DNA of 36,163 bases from Planctomycetia bacterium (GTDB taxonomy: Bacteria; Planctomycetota; Planctomycetia; Pirellulales; PNKZ01). The stretch is from assembly GCA_021413845.1 (NCBI GenBank), contig JAIOPP010000102.1:1-36163 (forward strand). Direction: 5' to 3'. Under the pieces are notes generated by a model. The model was not told where the DNA came from and ran no database searches. It was given only the letters and a program-made list of their open reading frames with translations. How positions within the stretch are numbered: position 1 is the first letter of the stretch; each line of letters begins with the position of its first letter. Positions 8,111 through 17,041 of this stretch are shown here, one piece after another. The translations under genes and the position numbers were made by a program.

Positions 8111-9553
8111 TTAAAACTCGACGTGATAGCGTTCGGTCATCTTGCGCCGAATGGCCGCCGTTTCGTCGTCGATCATCCGCATGATGTCGACATGCTCGAG
8201 ATTCGCGGCGGACGCTTCCATCCGCCCCTGAATGCGAGCGGTGCTCTCCGCGGATCGGCCGTAGTAGTAATTGCCGGAGGTGTAAGTATTTCGTTCGTTG
8301 GCCGAGGCGCGAATCGAAGCTCCGCGCTGCTTGCCGGCAGTAATGCGCAGCGATTTCGCGACGCCCTGCGAATAGTCAAGCAACTCCGGGTCGACGTCGA
8401 GCAGCGGCAATTCGTCGATCTTGCGCGCTTGCCGATCGATCCACGTGCCGAAGGCGCCGGCTTTGAAGTTCAACGTCGGGAAGCGGATCTCGGTGATCAA
8501 GGCACTGACCTTCGCGAAGTGTTGTCGCGACTTCTGAGCTATCGCGCTCGTCTGTTTCGTGGACTGCGATGAGGTGTCGGGAGAACTCGCTAAGGGCTCG
8601 GCGGCGGGCAACGCCGGTTCGACGACGCTCAGGACCCGGCTCAATCCGACGGGTGTCAGGTTGCCGCCAAAAAACGCGGTGTGACCTTGGATGTCCAACG
8701 TCCAGGTTTGGAAGTCCTCGATCATCGCTCCACGCGCCGCCAAACGCTCCAGTAAAAACGGCTTCAGGACCTTGCTCAACGAGGACGGGTCACGGGTAAA
8801 ATCGATGCGGATCATTCCCGTCGCTTGGTCGAGCACGCGCACGCCGAGCGCCATCCCTTCGATCGAAGCGATAATCTGCGCCGTGGCGTTCGCGTCGAGC
8901 TTGGCATCGCGGATCGTCGGGGAAGCACTCATCACGTGCTTGACGGAGTCGAGGTCCGCCGCATTGGCGAGGTCGAACCCGAGCATGATCTCCGTGCCGA
9001 CGGTCTCCGGGAAGCTCGCGATCTTCATCAGGTACGGCGAGTCCAGCGGCTTCGATGCCGCACGACTCCAACCGGCCGCCTTCTGGCGATCCGCGGGTCC
9101 CAGAATTCCGAACGTCTGCGGAGCCAGTTTCAAGAGATAAGAATCGAAAGGAAGCAGTACACTCGCAACGGTTCCCAACTGCTCGCGCGGCCCCGTGATT
9201 CCCGTCGCGAAGGATTCCAAGGATTGATCGGACTTGGTTTCCAATACCGCTGCTTCCCAGCGCGGCGAGAGATCGATCAGGTTGAGGCGCGCTGCGAACA
9301 GACAGCGTTGAATCTCACCGCGCGGCAAGATCGAACGTAATCCTCCCGTCGCTTGATCTGCCGCGTTCCAACCCGCAGTGGTTACAAATTTACTGCCGCG
9401 AACCCTCTCCGCGTTGATCATCACCAAGACGTTGGCGTCGGACGGAGAATGCCCGATGAGCGTCTGCCAAGATTCCGCTGCAGTAGCGCGGGTCGAGCCG
9501 GAAACAAGAGCCGATGCTAAACATACGGCGGTCACTAGATGCTTGATCGTCAT
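8111..9553 (-). CDS. Secreted hypothetical protein, planctomycete-type
   Basis: 480 residues from MTIKHLVTAVCLASALVSG, with a signal peptide ending near TRATAAES. An upstream in-frame extension (to 9661) is basic and Pro/Thr-rich and would bury the signal, so I reject it. The body is a soluble alpha/beta protein (SDANVLVMINAERV, LGFDLANAADLDSVKHVM, GMIRIDFTRDPSSL). It resembles the large uncharacterised planctomycete families whose domains start with 'vl.inve.l..S' and monitor surrogate 'error' variables, but I cannot assign a name. A Ser/Gln-rich linker (about 345-365) separates a C-terminal region ending with a polar helix (MIDDETAAIRRKMTERYHVEF). It is followed by the SnoaL-like gene after 170 bp, so co-transcription is possible. 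Confidence 0.75.
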   Translation of the reverse strand: MTIKHLVTAVCLASALVSGSTRATAAESWQTLIGHSPSDANVLVMINAERVRGSKFVTTAGWNAADQATGGLRSILPRGEIQRCLFAARLNLIDLSPRWEAAVLETKSDQSLESFATGITGPREQLGTVASVLLPFDSYLLKLAPQTFGILGPADRQKAAGWSRAASKPLDSPYLMKIASFPETVGTEIMLGFDLANAADLDSVKHVMSASPTIRDAKLDANATAQIIASIEGMALGVRVLDQATGMIRIDFTRDPSSLSKVLKPFLLERLAARGAMIEDFQTWTLDIQGHTAFFGGNLTPVGLSRVLSVVEPALPAAEPLASSPDTSSQSTKQTSAIAQKSRQHFAKVSALITEIRFPTLNFKAGAFGTWIDRQARKIDELPLLDVDPELLDYSQGVAKSLRITAGKQRGASIRASANERNTYTSGNYYYGRSAESTARIQGRMEASAANLEHVDIMRMIDDETAAIRRKMTERYHVEF

Positions 9554-9918
9554 GGATGTAGCCGGCGTGAAGGGTGGTGTCGTGTGCGGGGCTGTGGCTC
9601 GCCAGCTTAGCAAACGCCTCGAAGCCGGCGCCGTAAACCGGCGTATCCGTAGAAAACTCATCCATTCCTAACAACGGTGCGATTTACAAGCTCGGAGGTC
9701 GGCTTCCGACGTCGAAGACGCGGCTTGGAACCGGCCAGCGTGCGAGTCACGCGAGGTTATTAAACGTCTATTGATGAACGGCCTAAGACCACGGACATGG
9801 CGACGTCTGCATCACGGTGAGCTTTGACGTTCTCGTTCGGCCGCAAGAATACAATACTCTCGATTTGCTGCGCCGGTGCCTGTCGGTTCTGACGACAAGT
9901 TCGGCCTAGAAGCCTGCG
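9554..9918. other. Gene-free stretch
   Basis: These 365 bp separate the secreted 480-aa gene's start from the RND fragment's stop. I see only short open frames with poor composition and a short hairpin (GTCGG-CTT-CCGAC, about 9700-9712). It probably contains the promoter of the 480-aa gene, but no convincing -35/-10 pair can be assigned. Confidence 0.5.
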
Positions 9919-10304
9919 TTAGGGACTGTGAGTTGGACCGGCAACCGGCTCGGATACTTTCGGTTGTCTTCCGAATCGCACGACGAGGTAATAAAAGACG
10001 GGCGTCAGAAAGATGCCGAAGATCGTTACGCCGAGCATCCCCGAGAAGACGGCGATTCCGAGCGTGCGCCGCATTTCCGCACCGGCGCCGAACGCCAGCG
10101 CGAGAGGTACAACGCCCAAGATGAACGCGAGCGAAGTCATGATGATCGGCCGTAATCGCAGCCGACAGGCTTCGACCGTAGCGTCGACGGGAGACGCACC
10201 TTTCGCCGACTTCTCTTTGGCGAATTCGACGATCAAGATGGCGTTCTTGCTTGCCAAGCCGACCAGCACGACGAAACCGATCTGAACGAAGATGATCTTC
10301 GTTC
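9919..10304 (-). pseudogene. RND efflux transporter (HAE1/AcrB-like), C-terminal remnant
   Basis: About 128 residues remain of a family protein that normally has about 1,040. The remnant starts near IFVQIGFVVLVGLASKNAILI, the start of the eleventh-helix region of AcrB-type pumps, continues through RLRPIIMTSLAFILGVVPLA and GAEMRRTLGIAVFSGM, and ends with the last helix (GIFLTPVFYYLVV) and a short tail. These are strong hydrophobic-and-adiponecrotic-efflux (HAE1) signatures. All upstream domains, including the proton-relay aspartates and both porter domains, are absent because the sequence changes abruptly at the palindrome 10284-10304. The remnant cannot be a working pump. Its C-terminus is intact, so the break came from the 5' side. 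No membrane-fusion partner is nearby. Confidence 0.88.
10284..10304. repeat. Perfect palindrome at a rearrangement junction
   Basis: GAACGAAGAT (10284-10293), a central G, then ATCTTCGTTC (10295-10304). The left arm is genuine RND coding sequence on the minus strand. The right arm leads into an unrelated plus-strand ORF, so the palindrome sits exactly where homology to the pump ends. Confidence 0.8.
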
Positions 10305-10786
10305 GCACGCGCGATAACGACGTCGTTCGCGAAGTGAACGATACGATCGCCGCGGCGATTCAATCGAGCTTGCGCACTCAAGCTAAGACGCGAGAGGTTC
10401 AATTGCTGATGGCAGCCGAGAAGTTCAAGAGCAATCGTGCCGAGCTCACCTCAACGGCTCGGCAAGCGACCAAGCTCTCGGCGGACACGGCAGCGCTCTT
10501 TCGGCGTGCCGCAGAACAATCACTGGCGATCGTCGAGTCGCACGACGTGCCGGCCGCACGAACGTACTACCGGATGAAACGCGAATCACTATTGAAGAAG
10601 GCGGAGATCGCCGAAGCCTCGCGCGACGGATATACGATCGCCGCCGATGAATCGATTGCCGAGCTGCATGTGATGTTCGACAAGATGGAGCCGTTCGCCT
10701 TGAAGGCCAAGTCTGCAAGTGCGGAAGCGAAGCGACTCACGGCCGAGGCAGATTCGTATCGTGACGAGCATCGGGCCGAGTTCTAG
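10292..10786 (+). CDS. Orphan helical/coiled-coil ORF, probably 5'-truncated
   Basis: 164 residues by frame, but the first codons lie in the palindrome shared with the RND remnant, so native sequence probably begins near 10305 (RTRDNDVVREVNDTI). The whole product is predicted helical, rich in Ala, Glu, Lys and Arg (TREVQLLMAAEKFKSNRAEL, RESLLKKAEIAEASRDGY, ALKAKSASAEAKRLTAEAD), with no signal peptide or recognisable domain. Codon third positions look GC-biased like neighbouring genes, which favours real coding sequence. Its N-terminus may have been lost in the same event that cut the pump gene. The last 50 bp overlap the reading frame of the convergent DNA-binding gene. I cannot assign a function. 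Confidence 0.45.
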   Translation: MIFVRTRDNDVVREVNDTIAAAIQSSLRTQAKTREVQLLMAAEKFKSNRAELTSTARQATKLSADTAALFRRAAEQSLAIVESHDVPAARTYYRMKRESLLKKAEIAEASRDGYTIAADESIAELHVMFDKMEPFALKAKSASAEAKRLTAEADSYRDEHRAEF

Positions 10787-11672
10787 TCGCCCTCAAGGCC
10801 TCGCCGCGCCACGCACCTGTTTGCGTGTGCTCGCGAGCTAAGATCCAGGTTTCATCGCGACGGACGTCGACTTGCCGGATTAGACGGCCGCCTTGATCGT
10901 AAGCGATCTCACCGACGCTCCAGCCGGAGCGGTGTAGATCCGCGTGCATTTCGTCGATTGTTGGCGCGTGCATGCCATATGGCTTTCCGTTGTTGCTCGC
11001 TGCGCGCTTCAAAACGCGGCGACGTAAGTAGACCGCTGCCGTCGTCCGACCGGTCTGCTTAGCAATTGCCCCCGCCGGCAGCTTCGCGTGCAAAGCATCT
11101 TCCTCCGCCGTCCAAGCCGGGCCGATCCACGGCGGGCGACTCCCTCGCTTCTTATGCGCCGCGCTCATCTTGAGTTTCGTCGAAGCCGTGAGCGGCCGCC
11201 CGGTGTTGGCAAGCATCATCGCTTCGATGACGTGCTTCGGCCGAGGATTGCCGGTTCGCGCCGCCGAGATCTTCGCTCGACGCTCGGGATGCTGAGACTT
11301 CGCCAAGAGCTTCGGCCCGACCTTCGTCCAATTGCGCCGCCCATGCTCAGCTCGCACCGCTCGGTCTCCCTTGGTCTGCTCGAAGACGCCGAGAGCCTTG
11401 CGCCACTTCGAGACCGTCTGAGCCGTCACGCCCCACCAGAAACAGATCGCTTGATTGGCTTCTCTTCGCACCGCACGAGCGAGCGCACCGTAAACGATCA
11501 AAGCTCGATTGGAGTTGCCTCGGATACGGCCCAAGGGCCAGGGGATTCGGCCGTTGGAAATTGCCACGATCACGACTTTTCCTCGACAGGCATCGGTGAC
11601 CGCAGAGCCGTAACGGAATCGCGGTGCTGTGTATGACCCATAGCGGATTCGGTGGCGATGGTCGGGCTGCAT
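10737..11672 (-). CDS. NUMOD3-like plus Myb/SANT-like DNA-binding protein
   Basis: 311 residues from MQPDHRHRIRYGSY at 11672; the frame stays open to 11834, but that part is unlike the rest. It is strongly basic. Residues 1-95 form an N-terminal module with a helix-turn-helix-like end (WWGVTAQTVSKWRKALGV). I recall similar sequence in other Planctomycetota but cannot verify it here. Residues about 128-175 carry two copies of a NUMOD3-like motif (RRAKISAARTGNPRP; STKLKMSAAHKKRGSRP), a DNA-binding helix best known from GIY-YIG and HNH homing endonucleases. Residues about 186-222 (AWTAEEDALHAKLPAGAIAK) look like a Myb/SANT-type HTH. A C-terminal part (EMHADLHRSGWSVGEIAYD, WILAREHTQ) ends in a ragged tail. 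No GIY-YIG or HNH nuclease motif is visible. The tail after about residue 290 runs into the neighbouring ORF and may be adventitious. Confidence 0.65.
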   Translation of the reverse strand: MQPDHRHRIRYGSYTAPRFRYGSAVTDACRGKVVIVAISNGRIPWPLGRIRGNSNRALIVYGALARAVRREANQAICFWWGVTAQTVSKWRKALGVFEQTKGDRAVRAEHGRRNWTKVGPKLLAKSQHPERRAKISAARTGNPRPKHVIEAMMLANTGRPLTASTKLKMSAAHKKRGSRPPWIGPAWTAEEDALHAKLPAGAIAKQTGRTTAAVYLRRRVLKRAASNNGKPYGMHAPTIDEMHADLHRSGWSVGEIAYDQGGRLIRQVDVRRDETWILAREHTQTGAWRGEALRATRTRPDARHDTNLPRP

Positions 11673-11903
11673 GACGCCAGTATGATTTGTCAGGGTGTCG
11701 TTCGCCACTGCCGGCCGCGGTATGATACGACCTATGAAAACCTCGCTCATCCGAGCACGTCTAGAGTTGCACGGCTCGGTTTTCAATTGCTCATCGCGCG
11801 CTGTCTTGTCCTCCGTTGTCGAATCAAGGAACAAGGTGCGCGGTCAGGTCGAATTCCTGGTTATCGATCGCAAACCTCCTGCTCCGTCCATCTTGAGTCG
11901 CGC

Positions 11904-12782
11904 ATGACCAAACGACCTTCACACCATTCGCAGCATGCAATTCACCTTGATACCTCCCCTCGCCCGTCGTCGGCACCGCTGCCTGCCGACGTTGCCACGC
12001 GGCTGCTTCGCCCGAGGCGGTTTCGGCGCGGCCGGCGGATGCTCGCGGCGCGGTTGATGGCGCTGCTGTTGATTGCCGTCTGTTCGGCGGGCGGCTGCGC
12101 GCGACAGTCGGCACCGGCCGCGCCGGACGAACTATCTATGGTTGAGCAAATCGCCGCCGTGCGGGCCGGGCGAAGCGACCGAATTACTTGTGATCAGACG
12201 CCTCTCGACAGCGACACCGAAGACGGCCGAAGCCGACTCGACGCGTTGGCCGGCTTGCTTACGCTGCGCGTGTTGCAGCTCGATCACTCCGACAATCGCC
12301 TCGCGATGGCCGATGCGGCCCGCTTGCTCGCGCTCCCCGAGTTGGGTCACATTCGTTTGCGCGGCGTGCCGGTCGATGACGCGACAATGGCCGGCATTCC
12401 AACGACATCGAAGCTGCGGATCGTCAACTTGCCGAATGCCGATCTGACCGACGCAGGGTTCGCTGCCCTGCAACGATTGCCGCAGCTGGAGCAATTGCGG
12501 CTGCGCAGTCCGCGTGTCAGCGGCGCCGGTTTACAGGCATTGAAGACATTCCCCTCACTGCTGCGGCTGCACTTGATCGATGTGCCGGTCACCGACGCCG
12601 GTCTGCGCGCGTTTCACGAGTTACCGAAATTGCAGTCACTGTATCTGGATGGCGCTACCGTCAGCGACGCTGCCTACGATGCGCTCTTCGTAGCCAGACC
12701 CGATTTGCACGTTCATCTCAATCAGCGACATCACGATCGCGATCCTCATCATCACCCGCACGCTGACGCCGGGAAATCGTAA
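11904..12782 (+). CDS. Leucine-rich-repeat lipoprotein
   Basis: 292 residues from MTKRPSHHSQH, or 247 from the ATG at 12039 (MLAARLMALLLIAVCSAGGC), which gives a more conventional signal. The stretch LLIAVCSAGGC looks like a lipobox, so the mature protein is probably tethered to a membrane by Cys. From about residue 110 there are five or six LRR units of 22-24 residues (LTLRVLQLDHSDNRLAMADA, LRIVNLPNADLTDAGFAAL, LLRLHLIDVPVTDAGLRAF, LQSLYLDGATVSDAAYDAL) with the 'LTDAGL' consensus common in planctomycetes. The tail is His-rich (HHDRDPHHHPHAD), perhaps metal-binding. LRR proteins usually mediate protein-protein contacts; the partner is unknown. Confidence 0.8.
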   Translation: MTKRPSHHSQHAIHLDTSPRPSSAPLPADVATRLLRPRRFRRGRRMLAARLMALLLIAVCSAGGCARQSAPAAPDELSMVEQIAAVRAGRSDRITCDQTPLDSDTEDGRSRLDALAGLLTLRVLQLDHSDNRLAMADAARLLALPELGHIRLRGVPVDDATMAGIPTTSKLRIVNLPNADLTDAGFAALQRLPQLEQLRLRSPRVSGAGLQALKTFPSLLRLHLIDVPVTDAGLRAFHELPKLQSLYLDGATVSDAAYDALFVARPDLHVHLNQRHHDRDPHHHPHADAGKS

Positions 12783-12958
12783 CCCGGGGGAAATTCGTCG
12801 GCCGGCGGCGCTCGCAACCGGCCTGCGCAGCAGTTACCATACGACATCGTCGCGGGTGGGCCGAGTGCGCCTGCCGTGGGCGATGCGTTGCGGCGGCCGT
12901 GTCGTTCGACAGATGCGCGTCGCCTAGCTAATCGTTATGAGTTGGGAGATTTGTCGCC

Positions 12959-14032
12959 ATGCCTCGGCCTACAGTTCGGAAGCTCGTCATCGGTTCGGTC
13001 GTGGGAACGCTGTTGATCGGCGCCGTGATCGCTTGGTCGCCTACGGCTTGGTCGCTACTGCGGGAGCCCAAGGCGGCGACCGACATGACGGCGAAGGCCG
13101 ATGCTTTCCTCGCGTCGCTCGACGCAGGACGGCGCGAGAAGGCCACGATGGCCTACGACAACGCGGCCCGCACCGACTGGCATTTCATTCCCAAGCCGAC
13201 GCGCAAAGGTCTGCAAATACGTGACATGGACCAAGCTCAGCGCCAGACGGCGCTCGCCCTGTTGCGGGCCTCGCTCAGCCAGACCGGTTACGACAAAGCC
13301 GCGAAGATCATGGAGCTCGAACTGCTGCTGGCAGAACTCGAAAAGACCCGCGTCGGTGGTCCGCTGCGCGATGCCGAGCGGTATTACTTCACGGTGTTCG
13401 GCAAGCCGACGGCCGCCGGTCGTTGGGGGCTCAGCATCGAAGGGCATCACCTGTCGTTGAACTTCACGGTCGACGCCGGCCGTGTGGTCAGCTCGACGCC
13501 GACCGTGTACGCCACGAATCCGGCGGTCGTGAAGGCGAGCGCCGTGCCGCAGATCAAAGTCGGCACGCGCGTGCTGGCCCTCGAAGAGACGCTGGCGTTC
13601 GACCTGTTGCGCTCGCTCACCGCCGAGCAGCGGAAGGGAGCGATCATTGCCGAGAAGGCCCCGGCCGAGATTCGTGCCGCCGGCGAACCCCAGCCACCGC
13701 AAGATACGGCCGTCGGTTTGGCCGCCGCTCAGTTGACCTCTGCGCAATCCACGACGCTGCGCCAGTTGCTCGATGTCTATGCCGGGAACCTTCCGGAAGA
13801 CGTGGCCGAGGCGCGGCTGGCGGCCATTGATCAGGCGGGCTTCGAGAAGATCAAATTCGCTTGGGCCGGCGCCGATACCGAAGGGATCGGCCATTACTAT
13901 CGCGTGCAAGGCCCGACGTTCTTGATCGAGTTCGTCAACGTCCAGCCCGACGCGGCCGGCAACCCGGCGAATCACATCCACTCGATCTGGCGTGACATGG
14001 CCGGCGACTTCGCGATTGCCGGCAAGAAGTAG
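12959..14032 (+). CDS. DUF3500-family protein with N-terminal anchor
   Basis: 357 residues. A hydrophobic helix near residues 8-30 (LVIGSVVGTLLIGAVIAW) serves as signal or anchor, so the domain should face the periplasm. The DUF3500 features follow: ARTDWHFIPKPTRKGLQIRD, then RQTALALLRASLSQTGYDKA, AERYYFTVFGKPTAAGRWGL, GHHLSLNFTV, and a second half with LLDVYAGNLPEDVAEARL and the closing NHIHSIWRDMAGDF. Length matches the family. The biochemical role of DUF3500 is not established. It follows the LRR gene after 176 bp on the same strand, and an operon is possible but not shown. Confidence 0.85.
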   Translation: MPRPTVRKLVIGSVVGTLLIGAVIAWSPTAWSLLREPKAATDMTAKADAFLASLDAGRREKATMAYDNAARTDWHFIPKPTRKGLQIRDMDQAQRQTALALLRASLSQTGYDKAAKIMELELLLAELEKTRVGGPLRDAERYYFTVFGKPTAAGRWGLSIEGHHLSLNFTVDAGRVVSSTPTVYATNPAVVKASAVPQIKVGTRVLALEETLAFDLLRSLTAEQRKGAIIAEKAPAEIRAAGEPQPPQDTAVGLAAAQLTSAQSTTLRQLLDVYAGNLPEDVAEARLAAIDQAGFEKIKFAWAGADTEGIGHYYRVQGPTFLIEFVNVQPDAAGNPANHIHSIWRDMAGDFAIAGKK

Positions 14033-14037
14033 AGCAT

Positions 14038-14304
14038 TCTCAGCCGTTTTCGTTCGATCAAGTGACCGCAGACGTCGTACCGGTACTCGATCGGCCGCGT
14101 GATCGTGCCCGCGTTGTTCTTGAAGAGGACCACGGCCATGCGGTTGCGTTGGTCACACTGGTACTCGACGACGTGGTCGTAGTCCAGGTCCGACGATTTT
14201 CTTGTCTTCGAGATGCGATTCCCTTCGGCGTCGTACCCGTAGATTGACCGGCGCCCACCGTCAGGGCGACCACGACTTACCAACCCATAGAACTTTGTTG
14301 ACAA
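14038..14304 (-). pseudogene. RHS/YD-repeat protein remnant
   Basis: About 85 codons of minus-strand sequence resemble the core of an RHS repeat protein: IYGYDAEGNRISKTRKSSDL, VVEYQCDQRNRMAVVLF, IEYRYDVCGHLIERKRL. RHS proteins form large secreted beta-shells and normally exceed 1,000 residues with dozens of YD repeats. Here only about three repeats remain, and two conserved aromatic positions are Cys (YQCD, YDVC), suggesting decay. The open frame runs a further 70 bp into the 3' end of DUF3500, which is not homologous. It lies between two plus-strand genes and is probably debris from an RHS locus elsewhere in the genome. Confidence 0.7.
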
Positions 14305-14414
14305 GTGAACGCAATCCGGTCCATCATTAAGATCCTTCCTCCTGCCGCAGCCCCGTTGCGGCCCCGCCGAAAGAATGCCCTGTCGATCCTGCTTGCGAGA
14401 GTCCCTCCACGGCT

Positions 14415-17036
14415 ATGTGTCGCTTTCTCGCTACGATCCTGTTGCTCCTCGCGGCCCCGGCTATGAGTCGAGCCGCAGAGCCATTGAAGCCATTTCCGGC
14501 GAATGCAGTGCCGTTGGATTTCGAGAAGGACGTCCGGCCGATTTTTCAGGCCCGCTGCCTCGCTTGTCACGGCGGCGAAACACAGAAGGCCGATCTCGAT
14601 TTGCGGAACAAAGCCGCGATGCTACGCGGCGGCGAAACGGGCCCGGCGATCGGCGGATCGGCGGAGAAGAGCTTGCTCTGGGAGAAGATCGCCGGCGATG
14701 AGATGCCGCCGGGCGATGTGAAACTCACCCCGGCCGAAAAGAAAGTCGTTCGCTCTTGGCTCGACGCCGGAGCGCACACCGCCGCGGCTTCTGCCGCCGA
14801 AACCTCAGACGAAATCAGCCCAGTGAGCGACGCCGAGCGGCAGTTCTGGGCGTTTCGCAAGCCGACCCGGCCGGCAGTCCCCACGATCCGCAACTTCGCC
14901 CAGGTCCGCAACCCGATCGATGCGTTTCTCTTGAGCGAACTCGAGAAGCAAGGTCTCGGCTATTCGCCCGAAGCTGAACGCGCGATATTGCTCCGTCGGG
15001 CCTATCTCGACCTCACCGGCCTCCCCCCTGCTCCGCAAGACGTCGATGCGTTTCTCGCCGACAAACGGCCCGACGCCTACGAGCGGCTCATCGACAAACT
15101 CCTCGCCAGCGAGCGGTACGGCGAGCGCTGGGGCCGGCACTGGCTCGACCTCGCCGGCTATGCCGACTCCGAAGGAATCCTTTCAGCCGACTACGTGCGC
15201 TCGGCGGCTTGGCGCTATCGCGACTACGTTATCCGCGCCTTCAATGCCGACAAGCCGTACGATCGGTTTCTCAAAGAGCAGATCGCCGGCGACGAGTTGG
15301 TCGACTACTGGACGGTTCGGCGCACGCGCCAAGTGCTAGGCCCCGAAGTCGTCGAAGCGCTCACCGCTACGGGGTTTCTCCGCTGCGCGTCCGACACCAG
15401 CCGACCCGACTTCGCCGCCATCAAGAACGCGCCGGGCTACTACTACCAAACTCTCGATGACACGCTGAAGATCGTCGCCTCGACCACACTCGGCCTCACG
15501 GTCGAGTGCGCAAAGTGCCATAGCCACAAGTACGACCCGATCCCGCAGACCGATTACTATCGGCTACAAGCCGTGTTCATGAGCGGCTACCGACCGTCTC
15601 AATGGATTCCGCAAGTACAGCGCAAGTTGTTCGAGGCGACCGACTCGCAAGAGAAGGAAGCCGCGGCGCACAACGCCAAAGTCGACGCCGCGATCGAGCC
15701 CCTACGCAAAGAACTCGCAGCCCTCCGGAAGCAATTCGGCGACCAGCTCTTCGCCGCCCGGCTCGCGAAGCTCCCGGAAGCGATTCGCGACGACGTGCGC
15801 GCGGCGGTCGATGTCGAGGCCGCCAAGCGCAGCGAAGTGCAAAAGTATCTCGCCGAGAAATTCGCGAAGGAACTCCGGCCCGACGTTAAAACGCTCTCGA
15901 AGCTGCTTGCCGATACCTATCCGGACTACGGCAAGCAATCCACGGCGATCGACTTGCGCATCAAAGGCGAAGAAGCGAAACGCCGCACGTTTCCCGAGAT
16001 TCGCGCGTTCTACGATCTGCCGGGCGAAGCGAAAACGCCGCTCCTGCGCCGCGGCGACTACACGACTCCCGGCCGCGAAGTTTCGCCGGGCATCCTCTCC
16101 GTCCTGGCAACGGCCAAGCCGTTCGCTTGGAAATCTCCGGGCAAAGACGCCCCCACCAGCGGCCGCCGGCTCGCGCTGGCCCAGTGGCTCACCGAGCCCG
16201 ACCATCCGCTGACGAGCCGTGTCCTCGTCAATCGCCTCTGGCTGCATCACTTCGGCCAAGGGCTCGTCGCCACACCCGACAATTTCGGCAACAAAGGCTC
16301 ACGGCCCAGTCATCCGGAGTTGCTCGATTGGCTTGCCACCGAGTTTTCCGCGCACGGCTGGAGCATCAAGCAGATGCATCGGCTCATCATGACCTCGAGC
16401 GCCTATCGTCAGTCGTGCACCGCCGCCGGCGCGGGCTGCGAGATCGATCCCGACAACAAACTCCTTTGGCGGCAACGACTCCGCCGGCTCGAGGCCGAGG
16501 CGCTGCGCGATTCGGTCCTCGCCGTGTCCGGCGCGCTGAACCTCGAAATGTACGGCGAACCCGTGCCGATGCAGCCGCGCGGCGACGGGGTCGGCGTTCC
16601 CGACGGTCCGCCTGGCTTGCGGCGTTCCGTCTACTTGCAAGTGCGTCGCTCGCAACCGCTGACGTTCCTACAAGTGTTCGATCAACCGGTTATGGAAACC
16701 AACTGTACGGCCCGCGGCGTCTCGACCGTGGCGTCGCAGGCTCTTACGCTTCTCAATAGCTCGTTCCTCATCGAGCAAGCCAAGGCGCTGGCCGCGCGCG
16801 TCGATAAAGAAGGGGGTGATCATCCACTCGACTACGCCATGCGGTTCGCATTTGCCCGCCGCCCGACCGAGAAGGAACGGGCCGTACTCGCGGCGTTTCT
16901 CTCCAAGCAAGCGCAGCATCACCTTCCCTCGGCCGGCACGATCGGCCCCGAGCAGCGTGAAAACGCCCGACGCTGGGCGCTCGACGATCTCTGTCACATG
17001 CTTTTAAGCGCGAACGAATTCGCCTACGTGGAGTAA
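14415..17036 (+). CDS. PSD1-type protein: cytochrome c (PSCyt1) + DUF1549 + DUF1553
   Basis: 873 residues, a planctomycete hallmark. A short signal (MCRFLATILLLLAAPAMSRA) precedes the PSCyt1 haem domain with CLACH (Cys48, Cys51, His52) and a likely distal Met in DEMPPGDVKL. DUF1549 follows (AYLDLTGLPPAPQDVDAFLA; RYGERWGRHWLDLAGYADSEG) and includes a second CxxCH, ECAKCHSHKYDPI. A helical insertion (about 420-550) leads to DUF1553 (LALAQWLTEPDHPLTSRVLV, RLWLHHFGQGLV, SHPELLDWLA, LIMTSSAYRQS, FDQPVMETNC). Such proteins are periplasmic and usually paired with a DUF1501 protein, as here (5 bp downstream). The role is thought to involve extracellular degradation of complex polymers, but this is unproven. 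Confidence 0.95.
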   Translation: MCRFLATILLLLAAPAMSRAAEPLKPFPANAVPLDFEKDVRPIFQARCLACHGGETQKADLDLRNKAAMLRGGETGPAIGGSAEKSLLWEKIAGDEMPPGDVKLTPAEKKVVRSWLDAGAHTAAASAAETSDEISPVSDAERQFWAFRKPTRPAVPTIRNFAQVRNPIDAFLLSELEKQGLGYSPEAERAILLRRAYLDLTGLPPAPQDVDAFLADKRPDAYERLIDKLLASERYGERWGRHWLDLAGYADSEGILSADYVRSAAWRYRDYVIRAFNADKPYDRFLKEQIAGDELVDYWTVRRTRQVLGPEVVEALTATGFLRCASDTSRPDFAAIKNAPGYYYQTLDDTLKIVASTTLGLTVECAKCHSHKYDPIPQTDYYRLQAVFMSGYRPSQWIPQVQRKLFEATDSQEKEAAAHNAKVDAAIEPLRKELAALRKQFGDQLFAARLAKLPEAIRDDVRAAVDVEAAKRSEVQKYLAEKFAKELRPDVKTLSKLLADTYPDYGKQSTAIDLRIKGEEAKRRTFPEIRAFYDLPGEAKTPLLRRGDYTTPGREVSPGILSVLATAKPFAWKSPGKDAPTSGRRLALAQWLTEPDHPLTSRVLVNRLWLHHFGQGLVATPDNFGNKGSRPSHPELLDWLATEFSAHGWSIKQMHRLIMTSSAYRQSCTAAGAGCEIDPDNKLLWRQRLRRLEAEALRDSVLAVSGALNLEMYGEPVPMQPRGDGVGVPDGPPGLRRSVYLQVRRSQPLTFLQVFDQPVMETNCTARGVSTVASQALTLLNSSFLIEQAKALAARVDKEGGDHPLDYAMRFAFARRPTEKERAVLAAFLSKQAQHHLPSAGTIGPEQRENARRWALDDLCHMLLSANEFAYVE

Positions 17037-17041
17037 CCCTC

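Noticed and set aside
13055-13981. 308-aa minus-strand ORF antisense to the DUF3500 gene
   Set aside because: The plus-strand DUF3500 protein matches a known family over its full length; the antisense ORF is a GC-rich shadow.
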